Source of the DNA: Dehalococcoidia bacterium
GTDB taxonomy: Bacteria > Chloroflexota > Dehalococcoidia > SAR202 > UBA11138
NCBI GenBank assembly: GCA_012270665.1
Contig: JAAXHY010000124.1
Coordinates: forward strand, 1 to 9,693
Direction: 5' to 3'
DNA: 9,693 bases
Of this stretch, positions 1 through 6,759 are shown one piece after another. The translations under genes were made by a program, and so were the position numbers. How positions within the stretch are numbered: the stretch's first letter is position 1; the number at the start of each line of letters is the position of its first letter. The notes beneath the pieces are model-generated. The model was given only the letters and a program-made list of their open reading frames with translations, was not told where the DNA came from and did not search any database.

Positions 1-2
1 TG

Positions 3-863
3 GACATCTGGCACACCGCCGAGCCCACCAAGGTCGGCGACGAGGGTTGGCTGGGCCAGGCCGTGCGCGAAATGCACCCCGAAGGCGACAACGTAGTCGC
101 GGCGGTCAACTTCAGCGCCGCCCTTCCCAGGGCGCTCGTAGCGAAGAACGCCCCCGTTGCGTCGGTATCCGACCTCAGTACCTACGGCCTGCTCAACCAC
201 ATGGATGGCGGGAACCAGCGCTCCGAAGCTCTGGAAGCCTTCCGAAACATGTACACTCACGCCATAGGCAGCGGCCCCGTGATGGACTTCCTCAGCCAGA
301 CGGGTCTGGACGCTCTGAAAGGCTCCGAGATCCTGAGTGGCGTGCCCGATATGTACTCCTCCAACGTCGAGTACGCATCCAACGGATTCGCCCAGCGCGC
401 CCGTGACGCGGCCCAGGTGCTGACCGCCGACATCGGGACACGCATCTGCTACACCCAGCACGGCAGCTTCGACACCCATACCAACGAAGTCGCCCTCCAC
501 AAGACGCTCTGGAACCACGTGGCCGGCGGCATCTACGACCTCTACACTGACCTCAAGGAGCAGGATGCCAGCGAGGACGTGCTGATATTCGTCTTCTCCG
601 AGTTCGGAAGGCGCGTCAAGGATAACGGCAACGGCACCGACCACGGGTCCGGCGGCGTCGCCTTCATGATTGGCGACGGCGTGAACGGCGGCAACTACAG
701 CGACTACCCGTCACTGGACCCCGACAAGCTCGTGGAAGGCGACCTCGCGTTCAACCTCGATTTCCGCAGCGTCTATACCGAGATACTGGAAGACTGGCTC
801 GAAGTTGACGCCAAGCCAATCGTCAAGGGCGAATACGAGAAAATAGGCGCGCTTGCCGTATAA
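3..863 (+). CDS. DUF1501 family protein, C-terminal part (5' truncated by window edge)
   Basis: The reading frame is open from base 3 to the TAA at 861-863, giving 286 residues with no start in view. The GTG at 63 is internal, because the residues before it (DIWHTA..., then GWLGQA) already match the family. Visible DUF1501 hallmarks are QHGSFDTH at about residues 152-159, SEFGRRVK at about 199-206, GTDHG at about 211-215 followed by an MIGDGVNGG segment, and a terminal DFRSVY...LEDWL block. DUF1501 proteins (Pfam PF07394) belong to the alkaline phosphatase/sulfatase superfamily, are usually 400-450 aa, often carry a Tat signal, and are commonly encoded next to a DUF1800 gene. The missing N-terminus and any DUF1800 partner would lie to the left. 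The His/Asp residues suggest metal binding, but the substrate is unknown. The family call is firm; the biochemical role is not. Confidence 0.9.
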   Translation, partial: DIWHTAEPTKVGDEGWLGQAVREMHPEGDNVVAAVNFSAALPRALVAKNAPVASVSDLSTYGLLNHMDGGNQRSEALEAFRNMYTHAIGSGPVMDFLSQTGLDALKGSEILSGVPDMYSSNVEYASNGFAQRARDAAQVLTADIGTRICYTQHGSFDTHTNEVALHKTLWNHVAGGIYDLYTDLKEQDASEDVLIFVFSEFGRRVKDNGNGTDHGSGGVAFMIGDGVNGGNYSDYPSLDPDKLVEGDLAFNLDFRSVYTEILEDWLEVDAKPIVKGEYEKIGALAV

Positions 864-908
864 CCATAACCACATCTCACTTATCCATAATTGAATTGCC
901 CCGCATAG

Positions 909-945
909 AATCCCCTTGACAGGGATTAAAATAAGCTCGTATCGC
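909..945 (+). promoter_or_regulatory. Possible promoter with inverted repeat over the -35 element
   Basis: TTGACA lies at 916-921, a perfect match to the sigma70 -35 consensus. A weak -10 candidate (TATCGC, 940-945) follows at 18-bp spacing. The -35 box sits in the loop of a perfect 6-bp inverted repeat (AATCCC 909-914 / GGGATT 922-927), which could be an operator or a small hairpin ending the upstream gene. It lies in the 98-bp gap before the secreted HExxH protein. The -10 match is poor, so this is tentative. Confidence 0.35.
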
Positions 946-961
946 TTGAGGTCTCGTCAGA

Positions 962-3163
962 TTGTCCATGTCCAAGAAGGTTCTGATAGGAACCGCCGCC
1001 TTTGCCATGCTTTCGGCATTTACTCTTGGAATCGTGTCCGCCGCCCCCAATTACCAGACCACGACTGAAGTGAATCCATTCGACCTTCTCATCGCCACGC
1101 TCAACGATGCCAGCGACAAGGGTCTGCTCTCCGACAACATCAACGATTTGCTCTCCGATCTATTCATCGAGAACCTCATAGCGCCGCACACGAATGAAAC
1201 CGTCGAACAGGTCAGAGAACGCCTATCAGTCGAAGGCCAATCTGCGTTCCAGTTCCTGAATGCCGTACTCACCGATGCGTATGATAAGGGTCTGCTCTCC
1301 AACGACATCAATAAACTGCTGTCCGACTTATTCATAGAAAACCTCATCGCGCCACACACCGGCGAAACGTCGGAACAGGTCAGAGAGCGGCTGTCTCGCC
1401 AGCCATCCCCCGACTACATCATCTGGAAGATTGGAGACGAAGTGAGTCGAGCGGCGAGGTCCGAGGTCCGGGCAACTGTGCGGGACGTACACGAGCTCGC
1501 CGTTAGCCATGGACTGCCACGTATTGACCGCCCTATTACAATCTTCCTCTACCACGACCTGGATTCTCTAGCGGCTGAATTCGAGGAGACCACCGGGCGC
1601 AGGTATGAAGACTGGTTTTGGCCAAGTTTTAAGGAAGAAAAGAGATGGATATTTTCCAGCAGAGATTTCCTGGCGATGAACACGTCGGCAAGCGAATACC
1701 AAGATGACTCTCCGGATGAACGCGAACGGTTATTGGCGAGGAACATGTTTGACCTTTACCGGCGCGCGCTGACTGGGATCTGGGAAGGCGCTCCCAGGGA
1801 TGCCGTGTCTCGTGAGGGCCCGAGATGGCTATCGGAAGGCTACGCCGACTATCTTGCATATCTGGCGACTAGAGACCAGGATCCGAAGTCTTGCGACTTG
1901 TCCTGGAGCCGCTACGCAACCCTGTGGGAAGCATTGACCCTGCCATTGAGCAAGATGGAAACTAGCGAGGGCTTCTATTCTACTCGGTTGTCTTACGAGT
2001 ACGCGTTCTTTGCGGCGGAGTTGCTGGCTGAGTGGAGCGGTCCTGAGTCCATATTCGCCTACTATGATTCACTGAGTACCGGCCTAGCCTGGCCGAAGGT
2101 GTTCGAGACCACCTTCGGCATTACCCTGGACGAGTTTTACGAACTGTTTGAGAAGCGCGCGTCCGCTGGTTTCCCGGAGCCTGGCATAGCCGATTCCGCG
2201 GCAGGGGCAATGCCGCCGCCCAGCCCATTCTCTGACCTGCTCGAAGATCCGAGCCTGCCGTCCTACATCGTATGGGATATTGGTATCCAAGTGGACCGCT
2301 CGGATGTCGAATCCGCTATAAGGAGCGTTAGGCTTGTGCACGAGTTCGGCAAGTCGCTGGGATTGCCGGACCCCCATGGACAAATCATTTTCTTGCTGGA
2401 GAACGATTTCGATAGGATGGCGTGCTATTTCGCTCGGTGGCATAGAATAACGATTGAAACGTCCAGAAAGTACTGGGAAGTTGCGAGAGGAAACGCCGGC
2501 AGGGGTTTCATAGCGATTATGCCGCGCCGTTCAAACGGTGAGCCGCTCCGGCAACCGCGTGAAATAGAGAATGTGATGATTCATGAGTTAGTTCACGCCA
2601 ACTTTCAGCTAGGGATGGCAGGATTATCAACAGACCCGACAGCCTTCGAGCAGCACCCAGGTGTAACGACACCCCGTTGGCTCTCAGAGGGAATGGCAAT
2701 GCTTATGACGAATCTAATTTCGGTGGAGCTCCTAGGTATTCCCCATGCCGGGTCTAAGCAACGAGAACAATCTGTTTCGCTCGCGTCGGCCACTGACCTG
2801 ACGCTTCCTGACGTTGAGTTATGGCCAGAAGGGGGCTATGGGAGGACTGACCCCAAGGGTGCGTCCGAGGCTGAGTTAGAGCAGAGACGCGCCATCATCG
2901 ATTGTATCTACCATTGCGGCCATCTTGCCACTGAGCTGCTGGCGTCCCGTGTAGGGGTCAGTAAGTTGGCCGAGTACTATATGCTGCTGGAGGCTTGGAT
3001 GATGCCACGTGGCATCCGCGAAGCCGATTATCCCCAGCCCGGATGGCGTCTCGCATTCGAGGCCGCCTTCGGCATGACCATTGACGAGTTCTACGAGCTG
3101 TTCGAGGAACACCGCGCCGCGGGCTTCCCGGAGATGGAGATACCCAAGTTCGTAGACAGGTGA
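962..3163 (+). CDS. Secreted tandem peptidase-MA-like (HExxH) protein with duplicated N-terminal repeats
   Basis: The protein has 733 residues from TTG 962, or 731 from the in-frame ATG at 968. A GAGG at 948-951 is better spaced for the TTG, so the start is uncertain by two codons. Residues 1-28 form a signal peptide: a Lys pair, a hydrophobic stretch, and cleavage near VSA|A. There is no lipobox. Residues 40-89 and 96-145 are near-identical helical repeats. Two homologous domains follow, at about 149-405 and 430-725. Each begins with P-x-Y-I-hydrophobic-W and each ends with the same DEFYELFE...AGFPE motif. The second has HELVH (541-545) and WLSEGM (573-578, Glu576), the zinc-ligand and catalytic pattern of gluzincin peptidase-MA-like domains (related to PF13485). 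In the first, FDLYR (263-267) stands where HExxH should be, although WLSEGY (289-294) is kept. I infer one catalytic and one pseudo-enzyme domain, acting outside the cytoplasm on an unknown substrate. Third-codon bases look less C-rich than in neighbouring genes. Confidence 0.85.
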   Translation: MSMSKKVLIGTAAFAMLSAFTLGIVSAAPNYQTTTEVNPFDLLIATLNDASDKGLLSDNINDLLSDLFIENLIAPHTNETVEQVRERLSVEGQSAFQFLNAVLTDAYDKGLLSNDINKLLSDLFIENLIAPHTGETSEQVRERLSRQPSPDYIIWKIGDEVSRAARSEVRATVRDVHELAVSHGLPRIDRPITIFLYHDLDSLAAEFEETTGRRYEDWFWPSFKEEKRWIFSSRDFLAMNTSASEYQDDSPDERERLLARNMFDLYRRALTGIWEGAPRDAVSREGPRWLSEGYADYLAYLATRDQDPKSCDLSWSRYATLWEALTLPLSKMETSEGFYSTRLSYEYAFFAAELLAEWSGPESIFAYYDSLSTGLAWPKVFETTFGITLDEFYELFEKRASAGFPEPGIADSAAGAMPPPSPFSDLLEDPSLPSYIVWDIGIQVDRSDVESAIRSVRLVHEFGKSLGLPDPHGQIIFLLENDFDRMACYFARWHRITIETSRKYWEVARGNAGRGFIAIMPRRSNGEPLRQPREIENVMIHELVHANFQLGMAGLSTDPTAFEQHPGVTTPRWLSEGMAMLMTNLISVELLGIPHAGSKQREQSVSLASATDLTLPDVELWPEGGYGRTDPKGASEAELEQRRAIIDCIYHCGHLATELLASRVGVSKLAEYYMLLEAWMMPRGIREADYPQPGWRLAFEAAFGMTIDEFYELFEEHRAAGFPEMEIPKFVDR
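1079..1396 (+). repeat. Two tandem 50-codon repeats inside the HExxH protein gene
   Basis: Unit 1 is at 1079-1228 and unit 2 at 1247-1396, with a 168-bp (56-codon) period. The encoded 50-residue units agree at 39 of 50 positions by direct reading, including an unbroken LLSDLFIENLIAPHT stretch and a shared VRERLS end. The pattern of leucines and charged residues suggests a short helical bundle. No known domain is recognised. Synonymous differences between the copies show the duplication is not brand new. Confidence 0.85.
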
Positions 3164-3182
3164 GCAGCGGCTAATATTGCTC

Positions 3183-3206
3183 CTGTCCCGACCCCGGTTG
3201 GGACAG
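3183..3206 (+). terminator. Strong hairpin after the HExxH protein gene
   Basis: CTGTCCC (3183-3189) pairs perfectly with GGGACAG (3200-3206). The stem extends inward through one G-T pair to 10 bp, with a CCCG tetraloop. It starts 19 bases after the TGA stop of the preceding gene, as expected for a transcript end or a 3' stabilising structure. No T tract follows, so classical intrinsic termination is not proven. Confidence 0.5.
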
Positions 3207-3270
3207 CCACTGCAAATACTGGCATGTGTCTCGGAGCCACCCGCTCTGTGCCCCTGAACATCGGCAGCTA

Positions 3271-3305
3271 ATTTCCAGACATCGGACAGATCCATTCCTG
3301 GAAAT
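3271..3305. repeat. 8-bp inverted repeat upstream of the FMN oxidase promoter
   Basis: ATTTCCAG (3271-3278) and CTGGAAAT (3298-3305) are perfect inverted copies separated by 19 bases. They end 22 bp before the TTGCAA (-35) of the putative promoter. Position and symmetry would suit a regulator site, or an RNA hairpin at the end of the preceding transcript. No known operator is recognised. Confidence 0.3.
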
Positions 3306-3327
3306 CCACAATTCGACCTCGACACAC

Positions 3328-3356
3328 TTGCAATTTACTGAAAAACTGTTCATTAT
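3328..3356 (+). promoter_or_regulatory. Putative sigma70-type promoter of the FMN hydroxyacid oxidase gene
   Basis: TTGCAA (3328-3333) and CATTAT (3351-3356) are separated by 17 bp, each matching four of six consensus bases, in a locally AT-rich stretch. A strong AGGAGG ribosome-binding site (3375-3380) follows, 11 bases before the ATG at 3392. The expected 5' leader is about 30 bases. Confidence 0.4.
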
Positions 3357-3391
3357 ATCCTGCGGACAATTTTCAGGAGGTTGCGCTCGCG

Positions 3392-4492
3392 ATGAATCCG
3401 GTATCACTGTTTGACCTTGAAGCTATGGCGGAACAAGTCCTGCCCCACCACAAATGGACGTTTGTGGATGCCGGAGCCGCGGATGAAATAACAGTCCGAA
3501 GAAACCGGGAAGCGTTCGATGAGATCACCGTAAATCCTCGCTTCCTCGTGGACGTTGGAAACAGGGACTCTTCCATCGAAGTCCTGGGGGAGAAGATAGA
3601 CTTCCCTGTAATGGTCGCCCCCGCTGGCAGCCAGCGCGACGTGCATCCCGACGGCGAACGCGCCACGGCTGCGGCGGCCGGAGCTATGGGCACGCTCTAC
3701 ACCCTCCCCACCGGATCGGGCTACAGCATAGAAGAAGTCGCCGACGTGGCGACCGGACCGCTATGGTTCCAGCTCTACCATTTCGATGATGAAGTTACGG
3801 AACTGCTCGTCACCAGAGCCAAGGCCGCGGGATACAAGGCTATCTGCCTCACCATAGATACACCTGCCCCAAGCCCGAAGGAACGAGACGTCCGGAACGC
3901 CCACATGCCCACACCGGGCCTCTACTGGGGCAGCCTGTTGCGCCCCGTTGACCGGAGCGACCTGATAATGCGCCGAAGCGTCGGCATCCCGGATATGATG
4001 GACTGGGAGCCGCCCGAATTCACCGGACTTACCTGGGAACGACTGGACTGGCTCAGAAACCTGACCGGCCTCCCGCTCGTCATCAAGGGCATCAGGACTC
4101 TCGAAGACGCGGTGATGTGCGCCGAATACGGCGCCGACGCCATAGTCGTATCCAACCACGGTGGCCGACAGCTTGATTGCACCCGCGCCAGCGTCGAGAC
4201 TCTGCCCGAAATCGCCGACGCGGTTGGCGACAACCTGGAAGTCTATCTCGACTCGGGTGTGCGGCGTGGCATGGACGTCCTGAAGGCGATAGCCCTCGGA
4301 GCCAGAGGCGTATTCGTGGGACGGCCTCTATTCTGGGGTCTGGCGAACGGCGGCGAAGCGGGGGTGCGCAAGATGCTGGACATTATGCGTACCGAGTTCG
4401 ACCGCGCGATGGCCTACTGCGGATGCCGCGCGGTAGATGACATTCACCGCGGACTCGTTTCGCTCAACTCGGACTTCAGGACCAGAGCCTAA
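3392..4492 (+). CDS. FMN-dependent alpha-hydroxyacid oxidase/dehydrogenase (glycolate oxidase/lactate dehydrogenase family)
   Basis: This 366-residue cytoplasmic TIM-barrel flavoenzyme has the family's usual length. It should oxidise an (S)-2-hydroxyacid to the 2-oxoacid, passing electrons to O2 or another acceptor. The ATG at 3392 is preceded by AGGAGG at 11 bases. Family marks in order: FVDAGAADE near residue 24, VAPAGSQRDVHPDGE (75-89), QLY with Tyr129, LTIDTP (153-158), VIKG with Lys232, the signature SNHGGRQLD (254-262) containing catalytic His256 and substrate-binding Arg259, DSGVRRG (287-293) and VGRP (309-312) for the FMN phosphate. Compared from memory with spinach glycolate oxidase, Tyr24 is Phe, the carboxylate-binding Arg164 is Lys163, and the Trp108 region reads LPTGSGYS. 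The substrate is therefore probably neither glycolate nor plain lactate. It stands alone on its strand, convergent with the AIM24 genes. The family call is certain; the substrate is unknown. Confidence 0.93.
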   Translation: MNPVSLFDLEAMAEQVLPHHKWTFVDAGAADEITVRRNREAFDEITVNPRFLVDVGNRDSSIEVLGEKIDFPVMVAPAGSQRDVHPDGERATAAAAGAMGTLYTLPTGSGYSIEEVADVATGPLWFQLYHFDDEVTELLVTRAKAAGYKAICLTIDTPAPSPKERDVRNAHMPTPGLYWGSLLRPVDRSDLIMRRSVGIPDMMDWEPPEFTGLTWERLDWLRNLTGLPLVIKGIRTLEDAVMCAEYGADAIVVSNHGGRQLDCTRASVETLPEIADAVGDNLEVYLDSGVRRGMDVLKAIALGARGVFVGRPLFWGLANGGEAGVRKMLDIMRTEFDRAMAYCGCRAVDDIHRGLVSLNSDFRTRA

Positions 4493-4552
4493 GTCGGCGG
4501 TTCAACCGGCCTGGACCTTTGAATGTCCCTCTTCTCGCCGTGAGGAGTATCT

Positions 4553-5233
4553 TCAGTTGCCGCCACTGCTGGCCTGCGGCCTGAACGGGAACACCCAACT
4601 TGCCAAAGACCGCGGGTTTCTCGACTGTACCCACAGTTTGCCGTGTCCGGTAAATCGCAGTATCAACTGGTCCGAAAAGAGAAACGAACGGATGCTGCGT
4701 CCGCCCCTGATGATCTGGTAGTCCAGGCTCGGCTCCCACGCCACCGCGTGACCGTTGTCCACTCGATACGAGCCGTCTACATCCACTTCCTCTACATCGC
4801 CATACGAGTTGAAGAAGAGCATTCCGCTGCCCGACGCTCTGAGAATGAACAGACCTTCATTGAAAAGGCCCCTCAATCCCTGGAAGTCAGTGTTTATGTT
4901 CACACTCTCTTCAGAGGCAAGATAGGCGCTCTTTTCAAGAAACAACTCAGAACCCACGGTCATCTCGTGGGCCACGATGTCGCCGGGCTGCCCGGGGGCA
5001 AGCCCTACCATGCCGCCCGCTCCATCCGCCTGGAATGTGTTCTGGAAGAAACTCTCGCCGCCCAAGACCGACCTGCCCAGACCACTCAGTACGCCGCCCC
5101 GCGTGGAGGTAGTCATGCGAATACTGCCGCTCATCCACGTCATCGCCCCTGACTCCGCTACTATAGTCTCCCCGCTGCCAAGCGTGGCTTCCAGCAGACT
5201 GTAGCTGGGCTGCGACTGAATCGTGTACTCCAT
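4553..5233 (-). CDS. AIM24/TIGR00266 family protein, third gene of the triplet
   Basis: The product has 226 residues, with its ATG at 5233 preceded by GAGGAG at 7 bases. It starts only three bases after the stop of the upstream paralog, so it is certainly co-transcribed. It begins MEYTIQ and carries the family's repeating glycine-rich beta pattern: ESGAMTWMS (27-35), GGESFF (58-63), TDFQGLRGLF (115-124), FFNSYG (140-145), VDNGHAVAWEP (158-168) and WVQSRNP (201-207) near the C-terminus. There is no signal peptide or membrane segment. AIM24 proteins (PF01987) adopt a double beta-roll fold. The yeast member is a mitochondrial inner-membrane protein, and the bacterial role is undefined. This copy keeps more of the charged surface and a longer Ser/Gly tail than the other two. 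Confidence 0.9.
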   Translation of the reverse strand: MEYTIQSQPSYSLLEATLGSGETIVAESGAMTWMSGSIRMTTSTRGGVLSGLGRSVLGGESFFQNTFQADGAGGMVGLAPGQPGDIVAHEMTVGSELFLEKSAYLASEESVNINTDFQGLRGLFNEGLFILRASGSGMLFFNSYGDVEEVDVDGSYRVDNGHAVAWEPSLDYQIIRGGRSIRSFLFSDQLILRFTGHGKLWVQSRNPRSLASWVFPFRPQASSGGN

Positions 5234-5236
5234 GAT

Positions 5237-5926
5237 CTAACTCCTCGGAGGCATGAGTCCGCCCAACGTCTGGCCGAACTGGTCCGGATTATGGCTCTGG
5301 AGGTAAGCCTTTCCCTGTCCGGAGAAGTGCATGACGACGCCTTCGCTCGACAGAAACGACTGGAGCCAGCTTCCCCCGGCCTTGCCGACGGTGTACTCCA
5401 GGGTGTCCTGGAACGCCACGACGTGACCGGTGTCCACGGTGAGCGCTCCGTCCACTTCGACCTCTTTCACGCTCCCGAATGCGCTGACCAGCAGTTGGCC
5501 CTTTCCCTCTATGTCGAGGAAGAACAGAGATTCCCCGGACAGCATACCCCTGAATCCCTGGAACTCCGTATCAATGCTAAGACCATCCGAAGAGCCCAGA
5601 TAGCTCCCGCCCGCGCACAGCCAGCCCCCTGTCCCCGAACACTCGATGACGACTACATCCCCCGCCAGAGTCGGCGCGAGACCAACTTCTCCGGGACCTC
5701 CGTCTCGCGCCCTGTAAGTTGACAGGAAGAAACTCTCGCCCGACATCATGCGTCTGACGCCGCTGAGAAGCCCTCCCGCTCCCCGACTTCTAGTAGTAAC
5801 GTCAATTTCAATATTGTCCGAAGCGCGGAACATCGCCCCGGCCTCCGATATGAACTGCTCGCCGCGGTCCAGTTCAACTATCACGGACCTGTACGAACCT
5901 TCTTCGGATACTGTGTATTTAGCCAT
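5237..5926 (-). CDS. AIM24/TIGR00266 family protein, second gene of the triplet
   Basis: The product has 229 residues from the ATG at 5926 (MAKYTVSEEG...). I chose this start because the paralogs begin MEYTI and MDYTI at the same point, and because GGAG lies just upstream (4-base gap). An in-frame ATG at 5962 would add 12 non-homologous residues and overlap the previous stop as ATGA, so it remains possible. Family pattern: SEAGAMF (27-33), SGESFF (62-67), DTEFQGFRGML (109-119), VDTGHVVAFQD (153-163) and YLQSHNPDQF (198-207). The FNSYG element of the other copies is replaced by VSAFGSV here, and AWEP by AFQD, making it clearly divergent. Predicted soluble. Function is unknown; it may form a hetero-oligomer with its paralogs. 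Confidence 0.9.
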   Translation of the reverse strand: MAKYTVSEEGSYRSVIVELDRGEQFISEAGAMFRASDNIEIDVTTRSRGAGGLLSGVRRMMSGESFFLSTYRARDGGPGEVGLAPTLAGDVVVIECSGTGGWLCAGGSYLGSSDGLSIDTEFQGFRGMLSGESLFFLDIEGKGQLLVSAFGSVKEVEVDGALTVDTGHVVAFQDTLEYTVGKAGGSWLQSFLSSEGVVMHFSGQGKAYLQSHNPDQFGQTLGGLMPPRS

Positions 5927-5958
5927 CGGTCTCCGCTCTCGATCTACAGATACGACGG

Positions 5959-6612
5959 TCATCCGAATGGAGCGAGCCAGCCTGCCAGCGCCGGCATCGT
6001 TCTCGATTGGAGATATATCTTCCCGACCCCGGAAAATCTCATTGCCAAACCCTCGCCGGAAAGAAGCGTACTCTTCAGCCCGCCCATTCCCCTTATCGTG
6101 TAGCTAAGCGTGGGCTCCCACGCGACGACGTGCCCCGTGTCCACCGTGAGGTCGCCGGCGACATCTTTCTCTATCAGGGCCCCATATGAGTTGAAGAATA
6201 GGTCTCCGGCCCCGCTGCATTCGATGAAGAACAGCCCCTCGCCCGAAAACATGGACTTGAGACCTCCGAACTGTGTTCCCAGTCTCACGCCATCCGTACA
6301 CGCCATGAACGATCCGCCGGTCAGTATGAGCTTGTCATTATTCACCTGGCGATGATGGACAGTCCCGGGCACGGCGGGTGAAAATGACACCTGGCCTCCA
6401 TCCGAGTGGCTGAACTCCCCGACAAATAGCGACTCCCCTCCGACTACTTTCCTCACCAGGGCCCGCGTAAACCCGCCGAGCAGCCTGGCGTTGATTTGCA
6501 TGCCGTCCGACATCCAGGCCATCGAACCGCCTTCTGCGATGAATGTCTCACCCGGCTCCAGGCTGACTGCCAAGTGGCCATAGTCAGGATTACCTTCTAT
6601 GGTATAGTCCAA
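5959..6612 (-). CDS. AIM24/TIGR00266 family protein, first gene of the triplet (TTG start)
   Basis: The product has 217 residues. I place the start at TTG 6612 (MDYTIEGNPDY...). AAGGAG sits 8 bases upstream, and the N-terminus then aligns with the MEYTI/MAKYT starts of the paralogs. The frame stays open far upstream, to 7290, but that extension is antisense to the TPP gene and unlike any AIM24 sequence. Family pattern: AEGGSMAWMS (26-35), VGGESLF (57-63), GTQFGGLKSMF (112-122), FFNSYG (139-144), VDTGHVVAWEP (157-167) and YLQSRTMP (200-207). It is soluble with no signal peptide. It is the promoter-proximal member of the operon, divergent from the TPP decarboxylase genes. The molecular role of bacterial AIM24 proteins is not established. 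Confidence 0.9.
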   Translation of the reverse strand: MDYTIEGNPDYGHLAVSLEPGETFIAEGGSMAWMSDGMQINARLLGGFTRALVRKVVGGESLFVGEFSHSDGGQVSFSPAVPGTVHHRQVNNDKLILTGGSFMACTDGVRLGTQFGGLKSMFSGEGLFFIECSGAGDLFFNSYGALIEKDVAGDLTVDTGHVVAWEPTLSYTIRGMGGLKSTLLSGEGLAMRFSGVGKIYLQSRTMPALAGWLAPFG

Positions 6613-6641
6613 TGTGGCCGCTCCTTGAGTCTCTTTTATCC

Positions 6642-6669
6642 AGCATAGATCAACGCTCCACTGGTTCAA
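6642..6669 (-). promoter_or_regulatory. Putative promoter of the AIM24 operon
   Basis: Read on the minus strand, TTGAAC (6669-6664) and TATGCT (6647-6642) are 16 bp apart, each with four of six consensus matches. They lie 30 bases upstream of the TTG start at 6612. It is back to back with the rightward promoter in the 147-bp divergent region, so a shared regulator could control both operons. Confidence 0.3.
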
Positions 6670-6688
6670 AGTTAAAAAAAGTCCTTGT

Positions 6689-6697
6689 TGATATGAT
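6689..6697 (+). promoter_or_regulatory. Extended -10 promoter of the TPP decarboxylase operon
   Basis: TGATATGAT (TG 6689-6690, TATGAT 6692-6697) matches the extended -10 pattern TGnTATAAT at all but one defined base. No good -35 is seen, which is usual for extended -10 promoters. A run of seven A (6674-6680) lies just upstream. The leader to the ATG at 6760 would be about 56 bases and ends with GGAGGA (6748-6753). Confidence 0.45.
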
Positions 6698-6759
6698 AAC
6701 ATCTGACTCAGGATGTTTGGGCTTACCCACAATTCATCATCATTCATGGAGGAACACGG

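Noticed and set aside
2084..3325. Reverse-strand frames across the HExxH gene and its 3' gap (2084-2443, 2876-3325)
   Set aside because: The mirrored duplicated domains produce similar antisense peptides, showing they are shadows of the forward duplication.
4493..4552. Terminator between the FMN oxidase and AIM24 genes
   Set aside because: The best inverted repeat (CGGT-TCA-ACCG) has a 4-bp stem with no T tract, too weak to annotate.
4643..6107. Several rightward open frames (4643-5152, 5291-5722, 5748-6107)
   Set aside because: They are antisense to the three AIM24 genes, have no family resemblance and no good ribosome-binding sites. GC-rich codon bias explains the open frames.
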